Source of the DNA: Cesiribacteraceae bacterium YIM B00369
Lineage (GTDB): Bacteria; Bacteroidota; Bacteroidia; Cytophagales; Cyclobacteriaceae
DNA: 64,000 nt
Assembly (NCBI GenBank): GCA_017948555.1
Contig: JAFMYY010000023.1
Coordinates: forward strand, 1-64,000
Reading direction: 5' to 3'
Both the position numbers and the translations under genes were made by a program. The notes beneath the pieces are model-generated. The model was given only the letters and a program-made list of their open reading frames with translations, did not search any database and had not been told where the DNA came from. Below are positions 8,627-17,108 of this stretch, one piece after another (position 1 is the stretch's first letter; each line of letters opens with the position of its first letter).

Positions 8627-11575
8627 TTAGCGGTGGCATATGTTCCTGAAGGTGCAGAAACCACATTTTTTCAAATCTTCCGTTTGGCTGAAGGGAACAT
8701 CGGGACTGAATATCTCTTCCAGCATACCTTTCAAATGGAGTTTAAATTCGTCCAGGTACGGATCTATATCATTAATCTGCAGGTACTTTCCTTTTTCATC
8801 CTGTATTTCCAGCCGCAGGTCGAAGCCTTTGGAGAAGAGCTCTTTACTGTTATAAAGGCCGGGAATGATTCTGGCTTCTTCTGCAGGAAATTTATTCCGG
8901 TACAACATTCCATAGAAAAGGGCCTGCATGGCGGCTTTATTCCTTTTTTTGTCTTCCCTGTCAAAAAGAGAAGGGATGCCGGCAATCTTTTTTTCGTCCT
9001 TACCTGTCTTGTAGTCTATTATCCTTACTTTATCTTCTTTTCTGTCGACCCGGTCAATGATGCCTTTCAAACCAACCGTAATGGAGTTGCCTCCGGCCAC
9101 TATGGGCAGGTTTAACTTAAACCCTGAAGATTCGTCGGTGTCGGAGGAATTGTCATCATCGGCTTCGAGCGATACAATTTCAAAGGGAGCATATTGCTCA
9201 TCGCATTTAATGATGGCGAGTAAAAATTTTTGAATAACAGAGCGGACGATCAGGTTCTTGCCTTCAAACTCAAAATCATTTTCATCGCCATACTGCTCTG
9301 CAAAAGCCTCGTCAATTACGATGGAAGACAGCTGGCGGAGCATAGTAAAATCCTCCGGTTTTACCAGGGCGGTGCCTTTCCTTTTCATAAAGGATTTGTA
9401 CAGCAGTTCCATGCTCAGGTGCAGGATATTACCGAATACCATGGCATTTACATCTTCCTGTACCTCATCGGCTTCGCTTATTCCGGCAATGTATTTATAG
9501 TAAAAGCGAAGACGGCAGTCGAGGTAAGTATTAAGGGCCGAGGGGGTTAACCGCCGGTATGAGCCGCCCTGCTTTACTATGTACTTCTGTAATATTTTTA
9601 AAACCTCCGGATTTTTGGCAATAGAAATGGGGAATGTTTTTGCCAGCTGTGCCGGATTAGAAAGTACCTGCCGCGAAATGGGAAGGCCGGTTTCAAAGAG
9701 GAGCTGGTAAAGGAAACGGCTCATCTCCCCGTTCATGTTAAAGCCTGTTTCGGTATTAAAAAATACGTGAATGTTCTTTGCCCGCTGCAGCATGCTGTAG
9801 AACAGGTATGCATAAATAGATTCTTCCCGTTCGTGGGTGGGCAGGCCATACCCTCTGCGCAGGTTGTAAGGAATAAAAGAGTGATTGCCCGGAGAAGGAG
9901 GGAAGCTTCCTTCATTGGCAGAAAGTATAAACAGGTTTTCGAAATCGAGGTTCCGGGTTTCCAGGACTCCCATGAGCTGGAGGCCCCGCAGCGGTTCTCC
10001 GCTGAAGGGGAGCCGGAGGTTAAGGATTATCTGGCGGAAGAGCTTTAGGAAAACAGGCAGGCTCAGCTGTAAATGTTCCCCGCTGATGAGCTCCCGCAGA
10101 CGCTTCAGCTGGGTGAAGAACTGGTAAATATACTCCTGTTCGAGGGTAGGCTGCTCGTAATTCTCCTCGTCAATGCTGTTGTTAATAATCATCAGGATGT
10201 CGAGCAGGTAATCGAAAACATCGTTTACCGCCTCTGCTTTCCTGAAAATGGCAGGGTAGAGCAGGGTATCCTGTTCCATATTCCGGCCGGGAATGTAGAT
10301 CCTGTTGCCCTTTTCAATATAGCTCAGGTTTTTGCGGGCCAGGTCCTGTTCATAATAAAAAATGTAGGGGTGGCGGAGGAGGGCCAGCACCTGCCGGTAA
10401 TGAAAGCTGGTGCCATGGCGCAGCTCCTTAGCACTTTGCTGCAGGTCGATGAGGTTTTCCAGCAGGCTGTAAAGAGGAGTGTTGCGGAGCGGGTACCCCA
10501 TGGTAACATTTATGGTACTGATTTCAGTTTTTTCTCCTCCGGGGCCTGTAAAATATTCCGGAACAGCATGCAGAACAGGGAAGAGCATGTGTTCTTCGGG
10601 CAGGACAATGGCCGTGTTTTCAAGATCTATGCTTTTCTGCTGCTCCAGGCAATTCAGGAGTTTTTCGCCCATTGCTTTTGCCTGCCCCACCTGTAAAGGG
10701 ACCCCCACAAACTCTATGTTTTTCCTGAACTCTTTACTGGTAAGGTAGCTGCTGAAAGGCTGGCGGAAGGTTTTGCCCAGGACAGGGCTTTGGGCATACC
10801 GGCGCAGGTAACGGCCAGCTTCCTGCCGTTCATCCAGCATATACCATGCATCCACGTTCCAGTAAGCCAGAGCATTTTCATGCTTCACGAAGTACTCCAT
10901 TATTTTTTCTTCGGACCTGGTAAGGGCATCGAAGCCAACAAAAATAACCTGCCGGTAAGGGTGCGGCAGTTCACCAATAATAGCTTTTTGTGCCACCTCC
11001 CGGTGAATCATTCCTTCATAAGCAATATGCTGTTCCTCCAGGCGGTCGCGGAAGCGCTGGTAAACTTCCGGCAGAATTTCCCATATAGACAGGAACTCCT
11101 GCTGATGGCGGCTCTGCTCAGTACCAAAGCTTTCCCAGAAGGAGCGGATAATTTCGATCTGTTCAGGCAGCAGGTAATCCAGGCTATCCAGTTCTTTGAG
11201 CTGGGTAATATTAATGAACAGCATTTCCGCATCTGCAAGGTATTTATCAACTGTATCAAAGTCAGAAAGCAGCATTTCGCCCCAGAAGAAGAATTTGTCG
11301 AAGCTTTCATCAGTAGGTGCCAGGGTTTTATAAATCCTGAAAAGCTCAAAAACCAGCAGGGAAGAATCGGCCTGTTGCAGTGTGCTCATGCTCCTGATAA
11401 AGCTTTCCATAGGCAGCACTTCAGGCGACCATACAGGCGATTTTATTTTATTCGCCAGGTACTTCCGGAAAAATATGCCCGCCCTTTTGTTGGGGAACAC
11501 AAAGGTAATCTCATCCAGCTGGTTACTGAATGCCGCTGCTATCTCTTCTGCCAGTTCTTCCAGGAAGGGTTTCAT
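8627..11575 (-). CDS. addB: AddB-like PD-(D/E)XK nuclease subunit of a RecBCD/AddAB-type recombination complex
   Basis: A 982-residue protein. The N-terminal half is an inactive helicase-like region starting FVFPNKRAGIFFRKYL. The C-terminal nuclease carries GIIDRVD (D841) and IIDYKTG (D854, K856), the catalytic acid and lysine positions of PD-(D/E)XK enzymes. Cys687 (TYLDCRLRFYY) and Cys971, Cys974 and Cys980 (CGFCTFRNIC) match the split Fe-S cluster ligand pattern known from AddB. With AddA it would process double-strand breaks to load RecA. It lies downstream of addA in the same direction, with a 210-bp gap containing short repeats. Bacteroidota members are often annotated only as PD-(D/E)XK family protein, and the AddB name is by architecture. 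Confidence 0.9.
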   Translation of the reverse strand: MKPFLEELAEEIAAAFSNQLDEITFVFPNKRAGIFFRKYLANKIKSPVWSPEVLPMESFIRSMSTLQQADSSLLVFELFRIYKTLAPTDESFDKFFFWGEMLLSDFDTVDKYLADAEMLFINITQLKELDSLDYLLPEQIEIIRSFWESFGTEQSRHQQEFLSIWEILPEVYQRFRDRLEEQHIAYEGMIHREVAQKAIIGELPHPYRQVIFVGFDALTRSEEKIMEYFVKHENALAYWNVDAWYMLDERQEAGRYLRRYAQSPVLGKTFRQPFSSYLTSKEFRKNIEFVGVPLQVGQAKAMGEKLLNCLEQQKSIDLENTAIVLPEEHMLFPVLHAVPEYFTGPGGEKTEISTINVTMGYPLRNTPLYSLLENLIDLQQSAKELRHGTSFHYRQVLALLRHPYIFYYEQDLARKNLSYIEKGNRIYIPGRNMEQDTLLYPAIFRKAEAVNDVFDYLLDILMIINNSIDEENYEQPTLEQEYIYQFFTQLKRLRELISGEHLQLSLPVFLKLFRQIILNLRLPFSGEPLRGLQLMGVLETRNLDFENLFILSANEGSFPPSPGNHSFIPYNLRRGYGLPTHEREESIYAYLFYSMLQRAKNIHVFFNTETGFNMNGEMSRFLYQLLFETGLPISRQVLSNPAQLAKTFPISIAKNPEVLKILQKYIVKQGGSYRRLTPSALNTYLDCRLRFYYKYIAGISEADEVQEDVNAMVFGNILHLSMELLYKSFMKRKGTALVKPEDFTMLRQLSSIVIDEAFAEQYGDENDFEFEGKNLIVRSVIQKFLLAIIKCDEQYAPFEIVSLEADDDNSSDTDESSGFKLNLPIVAGGNSITVGLKGIIDRVDRKEDKVRIIDYKTGKDEKKIAGIPSLFDREDKKRNKAAMQALFYGMLYRNKFPAEEARIIPGLYNSKELFSKGFDLRLEIQDEKGKYLQINDIDPYLDEFKLHLKGMLEEIFSPDVPFSQTEDLKKCGFCTFRNICHR

Positions 11576-11585
11576 TTTTATATTA

Positions 11586-11627
11586 TTAAGAATGTAGAAT
11601 TAAGAATGTAGAATTAAGAATGTAGAA
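11586..11627. repeat. Three tandem 14-bp repeats in the addA-addB gap
   Basis: The unit TTAAGAATGTAGAA occurs three times without change (11586-11599, 11600-11613, 11614-11627), right before the addB start on the minus strand. A related sequence in inverse orientation (ATTCTTCATTCTACATT, about 11769-11785) abuts the addA stop codon, so the gap is bounded by inverted versions of the same motif. Confidence 0.85.
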
Positions 11628-11785
11628 ATTCTTTTTAGAAGTGGAAATTTGAATTCAGGTAAGCCTACCTCAATTTTTATATTTAAATTTTTCCTGGAAA
11701 GATTAGAGCCAACCATCTGAACGGACTCTGATAAGTTTCCCTGTTTGCGGTTTTTCATTCTTCATTTTTAATTCTTCATTCTACA

Positions 11786-14700
11786 TTAAATTTCTACTGC
11801 TTTTTCCTCATCTAAATAAAACAGGTAGCCTTTTATCTGCTGGTAATTCATGCGTTTAAGGAGGCTTTTGTAGATGTGGATGCTCTTACTGTCATCTCTG
11901 TCTTCTTCAGGGGCTTCGGTTTTAAAGTCGATTACTATTGCCAGCTGCTTATTAGTAATAACCCTGTCGGGCTGTGTAATAAAACCTCCGGCTGCTAAAA
12001 TAGGAAGCTCGGTACGTACCTTCCAGTCTTTGCTGAACCATTCTCCGGCCACCGGATGCCTGAAGAGGCTTTCTATCTTTTCCCGGATCACAGGTTGTTC
12101 TTCCTGGCTGATGAGCCCGTCGAAGTATACTTCCTGGAGCACAGGTGTGAGGTCTTCCGGGGTTTTGATTTTGGCCAGAATAGCATGGATGGTATGGTTC
12201 CAGTTTATGCCGGCAGCTTCTGTATCCGTTTTGGCATAAGACAGGCTGCCGCTCCGCTTCCGTACAGCCAGGCGTTTACGCCAGCGCTGGGTGTAGTAAT
12301 GGCGGAGCTCAAGTTGTTGGATATCCGATTTCTCTTCCTTATGCTGTGCCTGCTCCAGCTCACCCATGGTAAAGCAGTGGCTATCAGGGTTCCAGTGCGC
12401 AGAAAGATCTGTTTGTGCTTCTTTTGCTGCACTGCCTGTAGCTTCCGGAGAGGCCTGTCCTTCGAGCAGGCGGTACAGGAGACCATTAATTTCTGTTGCT
12501 TTTGCCAGACCTGTTTTTTTATCGAATGCCGGCAGGGGAGCGCAGGCAAAGAGGGATTCCTCCGCCCTTGTAAAGGCCACATAAAGTAAATTAAGGTTGT
12601 CCAGGTAAGCCTTCATCTGCTCCCTGTAATAATCCTGCCGGAAAATGGTTTCCCTGAGCTTACCGGTATATTTAATAGGAAGGACTTCCAGCTTGTTAAA
12701 TGGCTTTTCCTCTTTCTCTGACCATATAAAGTTGTTGAACTGAGTGTTATGGTCGAGCTTCCAGTTGCAGTAAGGGATAATTACAGCCTTAAACTGCAAT
12801 CCCTTGGAGGTATGGATGGTATAGATCCTGATAGCATCAAGCGACTGGCTCAGCTGTACTGATGTTTTATGGCCCGTGGTTTCCCACCATTCCAGAAAAG
12901 TAACTATGTCGCCCCTTTCGGTTTGGGTAAAATTCAGCACAGCATCCTGGAATGCCTGCAGGTAGGCCCACTCACTCTTTATTTTGTGGAGATCAAATTC
13001 AAGGATCAGGGTTTCCACCAGCTCATACAGCGGCAGCTTATTCAGGTAAGGCCTTTTTTCGATAAAGGAATCCGGAAGGTACTGTTCGTATGTTTTTTCC
13101 TTTTCCGAAGCGCTGCGGAAAAGGGTGTGCAGGTCCCTGTCTGTATTTTTCAGGATGTACATCTGGTAATCATATACCATATTTGCCCGTGCTACAAGGT
13201 CGTTACTGTTGTTCATGTAGCGCAGAATATTCAGGAGCAGGCATACAGAGGCGGCACTGTCCAGGAAAAGGGATTCATTAGACACTACCTGATAGCAGTA
13301 AGGACTGCCGGCAGCTTTGTTCTCCTCTGTTTCCAGCAGCACATCGGCCAGTTCCTTTCCATCGCCTTTAGTCCGTACCAGCAGCGCAATATCTTTTAAG
13401 CGATATCCTTTGTCCTGCAACTGCTCCACTGTCCGGATCATGTTCTGCCTGGCCTGGGCCTTCCAGTCGCCGCTTTCTTCTTCTGTTTCCTCTTCCTCCT
13501 GCTTATTTTCCAGGAATTGAAGATTGATAAAGCCACAGCGGGCTGTAGGGGCTTTTACTGCCGGGAAATGCTGAAAAACATCTTTGTAAGCATCAGCTAT
13601 ATTCTGGGCTTCAAACTCCAGGGTTCCCCTTTCTGCATCATCATCAATGCCGGCAATTTGCTCCAGGTATAGTTGTTTTAAGGCTGCGGCCGACTCGAAG
13701 AACAGCTGGTTGTTGAAGGCAATAATTTCGCGGCAGCTGCGCCAGTTATTGCTCAGCTCCACCGTATTTGTCTGGTGGGCACCAATATCCATTTCAATCT
13801 GGTTGAGCAGGAGCTGCCAGTCGCCCCCGCGCCAGCGGTATATGCTTTGTTTAGTGTCGCCTACTACCAGGTTATAATTGCCTGCCGCCACACTGTTAGC
13901 AACCAGGGGCTTAAAATTTTCCCACTGAAAACCGCTGGTGTCCTGGAACTCATCAATCAGGAAGTGCTGGTAGTGGCTCCCTGTTTTCTCATAAATAAAG
14001 GGCGCATCGTTTTCGCCAATAATATCGCGCAGGAAAACGGAGGCATCGGAAATAAGCATCAGGTCGTGCTCTTCGCGGTAGTGGCGCAGCTTATCGGTAA
14101 GCTTAGCCAGAATGCCAAAGGAATATACAAAGCGGAGGATCTGCTGAGCGGTAACATACTTCTGGTGTTCTTCCTGGTAATACCCGGTTGCCTGCCCCAG
14201 GAGGTCGTTCAGGCCCGCAGATACTGCAGCTTCAATGGCATCCTTCTTCTTTGAGCTCTTACTGTACCATTTATCAGGATTATCGAGTGCTGCCAGTGCC
14301 CTGGAGCCGGGTTCGTATTTTCCTTTTTCCGGCAGCAGGTTAAGAAAATAACCCGCCACCCCTGAGGTGCCGTAACTGAAGTCGGCCACTTCAAGGCCGA
14401 AGCGTTCCATTAGTTGCAGGGCTTCTCCGGCTGTTTTCTGCATCCGGTTCTCAAAGCCCAGGCGCAGCTCCTTAAGCATGTGCAGGAAGTGCAGGAAATG
14501 CTGTGGGTCGGCTGCTATGTGCTGCAGCTTCTTTTCATGCTTCTTAAAATCTTCCTTAAAAATTTCGCCGGCAAGGTTTTTAATGTCCTGGCGTATATCC
14601 CATGTATAGCCTTCATCCACCCGGTCGGCCGCATATTGGGTAAGCCACTCGCGCAGGTACCTGTCGTTTCCCACATCTTTAAGCAGCAGGTCAATAAGCT

Positions 14701-15154
14701 CTTCCAGCACTTTATCCTGCTCCAGCTCTACCTTAAAGCCAGCCTGCAGGCCTACTTCTTTGGCAAATGAACGGATTACTGTCTGGAAAAAGCTGTCGAT
14801 GGTGCTTACTGCAAAATAGGAGTAATCGTGCAGGATGGCGGAAAGCACATCGCCGGCACGCTTCTGCAGCAGGGGGTCTTCCAGTCCGGTCGCTTCCTTT
14901 AATTCTTTCTGGATGCCACCTCTCAGTCCGTTCGCCAGCTGGTGCAGGGTTTCGATAATACGGGTCTTCATTTCCTGGGTAGCCTTATTGGTGAAGGTTA
15001 CCGCCAGGATGGTGCGGAAATATTGAGGAGATTGTAAGGCGAGGGTGAGGTACTCACGGGTAAGGGTATAGGTTTTACCTGAACCGGCAGAGGAGCGGTA
15101 AATAGTAAAGTGCTTCTGTTGTGCCTGCGCCGTCGGGAAAAGATTGATTTGCAT
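11786..15154 (-). CDS. addA: AddA-like UvrD-family helicase-nuclease
   Basis: A 1122-residue superfamily 1 helicase with Walker A SSAGSGKTYT (21-30), LAVTFTNKAT (motif Ia), LIDEFQD (Walker B), VVGDTKQSIYRWRGGD (motif III) and a TIHTSKGLQFKAVI helicase motif. The C-terminus has a PD-(D/E)XK nuclease pattern with D1063 (QPDRVI) and D1076/K1078 (VIDFKT). This is AddA-type, with nuclease on the helicase chain as well as on its partner. RecB would be longer. It acts in double-strand break end resection. It is transcribed first, followed by addB. The start at 15154 puts the Walker A about 25 residues from the N-terminus, as expected. Confidence 0.9.
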   Translation of the reverse strand: MQINLFPTAQAQQKHFTIYRSSAGSGKTYTLTREYLTLALQSPQYFRTILAVTFTNKATQEMKTRIIETLHQLANGLRGGIQKELKEATGLEDPLLQKRAGDVLSAILHDYSYFAVSTIDSFFQTVIRSFAKEVGLQAGFKVELEQDKVLEELIDLLLKDVGNDRYLREWLTQYAADRVDEGYTWDIRQDIKNLAGEIFKEDFKKHEKKLQHIAADPQHFLHFLHMLKELRLGFENRMQKTAGEALQLMERFGLEVADFSYGTSGVAGYFLNLLPEKGKYEPGSRALAALDNPDKWYSKSSKKKDAIEAAVSAGLNDLLGQATGYYQEEHQKYVTAQQILRFVYSFGILAKLTDKLRHYREEHDLMLISDASVFLRDIIGENDAPFIYEKTGSHYQHFLIDEFQDTSGFQWENFKPLVANSVAAGNYNLVVGDTKQSIYRWRGGDWQLLLNQIEMDIGAHQTNTVELSNNWRSCREIIAFNNQLFFESAAALKQLYLEQIAGIDDDAERGTLEFEAQNIADAYKDVFQHFPAVKAPTARCGFINLQFLENKQEEEETEEESGDWKAQARQNMIRTVEQLQDKGYRLKDIALLVRTKGDGKELADVLLETEENKAAGSPYCYQVVSNESLFLDSAASVCLLLNILRYMNNSNDLVARANMVYDYQMYILKNTDRDLHTLFRSASEKEKTYEQYLPDSFIEKRPYLNKLPLYELVETLILEFDLHKIKSEWAYLQAFQDAVLNFTQTERGDIVTFLEWWETTGHKTSVQLSQSLDAIRIYTIHTSKGLQFKAVIIPYCNWKLDHNTQFNNFIWSEKEEKPFNKLEVLPIKYTGKLRETIFRQDYYREQMKAYLDNLNLLYVAFTRAEESLFACAPLPAFDKKTGLAKATEINGLLYRLLEGQASPEATGSAAKEAQTDLSAHWNPDSHCFTMGELEQAQHKEEKSDIQQLELRHYYTQRWRKRLAVRKRSGSLSYAKTDTEAAGINWNHTIHAILAKIKTPEDLTPVLQEVYFDGLISQEEQPVIREKIESLFRHPVAGEWFSKDWKVRTELPILAAGGFITQPDRVITNKQLAIVIDFKTEAPEEDRDDSKSIHIYKSLLKRMNYQQIKGYLFYLDEEKAVEI

Positions 15155-15471
15155 AAGCCGAAGTTACTGAATTAGCATGAAAGAGATAATGAATCCTGCT
15201 GTCTGCTTTATAAAAAAAGCAAATTTGCTGATGGTGGTTTGGGATCTGAACTACTAGAAGTAGTAGTGCTATTTACTACAAATGGCAATTGCTTCAGGGG
15301 AATTTACAGCTTTACTTTGCGTGTAGTATTTTAATTAAGTCTAAATTAAGGTATATTCATGCCGGAATTGGATATTTGGTTTAGCTTAATCAGATAAAAA
15401 AGAGCTGCTTTTATAAGAAAACGGGCGGCCGTTTAATTTTCCGGAACAAACCTGCATTAATTTTAAATTTT
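15155..15471. other. Divergent intergenic region between addA and the PepSY gene
   Basis: About 317 bp without a gene between two divergent start codons. It holds the palindromic operator candidate at 15331-15349 and a small inverted repeat (ACTACTAGAAGTAGT, about 15251-15265, with a further GTAGT/ACTAC pair to 15279). I see no RNA gene. Confidence 0.6.
15331..15349. promoter_or_regulatory. Near-palindromic DtxR/IdeR-like operator candidate
   Basis: TTAATTAAGTCTAAATTAA is a 19-mer that differs from its own reverse complement only at positions 7, 10 (the centre) and 13. It matches the iron-dependent DtxR box TTAGGTTAGSCTAACCTAA at the outer TTA/TAA, the inner AG.CT core and several other positions. 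It lies 123 bp upstream of a PepSY-TM gene of a family that is often iron-regulated. The regulator itself is not in the window. Confidence 0.5.
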
Positions 15472-16923
15472 ATGGTAAAGATAAAAGAGAAAACTGCCTG
15501 GCAAAAAGTAAGGAAATTCTTTAATGATATTCACCTGTGGATGGGCATTGCAAGCGGCATCATTATTTTCCTGGTTTGCCTTAGCGGAACAATTTATACC
15601 TTCAGCCATGAAATTCAGGAAATGCTGGAGCCCGAAAAGTTTGAGGTGGAGGCACAACCGGGGGAGCAACCTCTGCCGGTAGAGCAAATTGTAGCAGCTG
15701 TTTTAGACAGCCTTGGCGGAGGTACTGTACAGTTTGTAAGTATACCGGCCGATAAAAGCCACTCCTACCAGCTGAATATTAAGAAGGATGAAAAAGAGGA
15801 AGGTGAAAGAGCAGCGGCCGGGGAAAAAACCAAAGTGAAAGAAGGTGGCACAGAGTCCCCTGGGAATTCAGCTGCTGTAAAAGGAGCTGCCGGTAACACA
15901 AGTGAAGGGGCATTGCCTTCAGCGGCAGACTCAACCAGTAACGAAAAAGCAGTTAATAAAGGAATAGCTGCTGTAAAAGGAGCTGCTGCACCGGGAGGTA
16001 AACCACAGGCAGGAGGCCCCGGAGGCGGAAGAAGAAACAGGGGGACTACTTACCTGGTAAATCCTTATACAGCAGAGGTATTAGGTACTACGGATGGTCC
16101 GGCATCGGAATTTTTTATGAGTATGTTCCGCCTGCACCGCTGGCTACTGCTGGATATAGAGGTAGGCCGCCCGATAGTAGGCTGGGCTACAGTAATTTTC
16201 TTTTTCATTGTTCTCAGCGGTCTGGTAATATGGTTTCCTCAGAAAATTAAATCGTGGAGACAGGGGCTGAAAATTAAGTTTAGCGGGAACTGGAAACGGA
16301 TTAATCACGACCTGCACAATACACTCGGTTTTTATTCTTCCTTTCTGCTGCTTGTAATGGCCCTTACCGGCCTTACCTGGTCTTTTGAATGGTATAAAGA
16401 AGGGTTTAACAGCCTCCTTGGCGTGGAAGGAGGAAGAGGAAGGGGAGGCTCCCCTGTTGCCTCGGAAGTGCCTGCCTCCGGAGAGGATGCCTCAAAGCTT
16501 TCTGTTGCTGATTATCTTGCTGTTGCAGATCAGGCCCTTCCTTATGAAGGGGATTACAGATTGTCTTTACCTTCAGACCCGTCCGCAGCAGTATCGGTCA
16601 GTAAGAACAAAACCGGATTTTTTGCTCCTTCCGGGGCCGACAGAATTCAGCTGGACCAATATTCCGGCAAGGTATTAGAGGTGGAGCGGTTTTCAGACAA
16701 AGGATTGAATGAGCAAATAGCTTCCTCTGTAAAAGCACTTCATACAGGAGAAATATTCGGGACCTTTTCCAAGATTCTGTATTTTATCTCCTGCCTTGTG
16801 GCAACCAGTTTACCTGTAACAGGTACCATCATCTGGATTAATAAGCTCAGAAAGAAGAAACCGAAGAAGGGTAGGAAAGCAGAGGGTAAGGTGAAAGCAC
16901 CTGCTGTGGCAGAGACTTACTGA
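15472..16923 (+). CDS. PepSY-associated TM helix protein (PiuB-like, iron-regulated type)
   Basis: A 483-residue inner-membrane protein. TM1 is near residues 22-43 (WMGIASGIIIFLVCLSGTIYTF), followed by a periplasmic PepSY region. TM2 is around 236-256 (VGWATVIFFFIVLSGLVIWF), TM3 around 285-303 (SSFLLLVMALTGLTWSF), and a fourth segment lies near the C-terminus (FISCLVATSLPVTGTIIW). His20, His221 and similar membrane-edge histidines (DIHLWMG, LHRWLL) resemble heme- or metal-binding positions of the ferric-reductase-like family. Between about 106 and 195 is a long Ala/Gly/Lys/Glu-rich low-complexity insert containing GAAAPGGKPQAGGPGGGRRN. A role in siderophore-iron reduction is inferred from the family and from the putative iron operator upstream. 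No TonB receptor is adjacent. Confidence 0.85.
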   Translation: MVKIKEKTAWQKVRKFFNDIHLWMGIASGIIIFLVCLSGTIYTFSHEIQEMLEPEKFEVEAQPGEQPLPVEQIVAAVLDSLGGGTVQFVSIPADKSHSYQLNIKKDEKEEGERAAAGEKTKVKEGGTESPGNSAAVKGAAGNTSEGALPSAADSTSNEKAVNKGIAAVKGAAAPGGKPQAGGPGGGRRNRGTTYLVNPYTAEVLGTTDGPASEFFMSMFRLHRWLLLDIEVGRPIVGWATVIFFFIVLSGLVIWFPQKIKSWRQGLKIKFSGNWKRINHDLHNTLGFYSSFLLLVMALTGLTWSFEWYKEGFNSLLGVEGGRGRGGSPVASEVPASGEDASKLSVADYLAVADQALPYEGDYRLSLPSDPSAAVSVSKNKTGFFAPSGADRIQLDQYSGKVLEVERFSDKGLNEQIASSVKALHTGEIFGTFSKILYFISCLVATSLPVTGTIIWINKLRKKKPKKGRKAEGKVKAPAVAETY

Positions 16924-16991
16924 GTTAGCAGGTTGAAAAATTTTGTCTGAAGTTATATCGTAACGGTTCGTAGTTTTATTAAACAAAATTT

Positions 16992-17108
16992 ATGGTTTGA
17001 TTGAATTTAGTTTCCAAAGCGCCTGATTTTTAGATTTTTACGTAACTGCTGTGGCAGTAGCCCGTTGATATAATCAGATTTTTTGGAAACTAAATTTTTT
17101 GAACCATG
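16992..17108. repeat. Inverted repeat overlapping the start codon of the 594-residue membrane protein gene
   Basis: The left arm (16992-17018) reads ATGGTT then AATTTAGTTTCCAAA. The right arm (about 17080-17107) is its complement, TTTGGAAACTAAATT then AACCAT, with a few mismatches between the two matching blocks. The final AT is the first two bases of the gene's ATG at 17106. In RNA the arms could pair and hide the ribosome-binding region and start codon, or the element could be a paired operator. Confidence 0.75.

Noticed and set aside
10790-11611. 273-codon plus-strand frame opposite addB
   Set aside because: It lies wholly opposite the well-supported addB sequence and shows no domain; it is an antisense shadow of the coding strand.
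8627-15154. AddA/AddB-like pair as a new defence island
   Set aside because: Both proteins match the AddAB recombination complex in motif order and Fe-S ligands, so housekeeping repair is the simpler reading.
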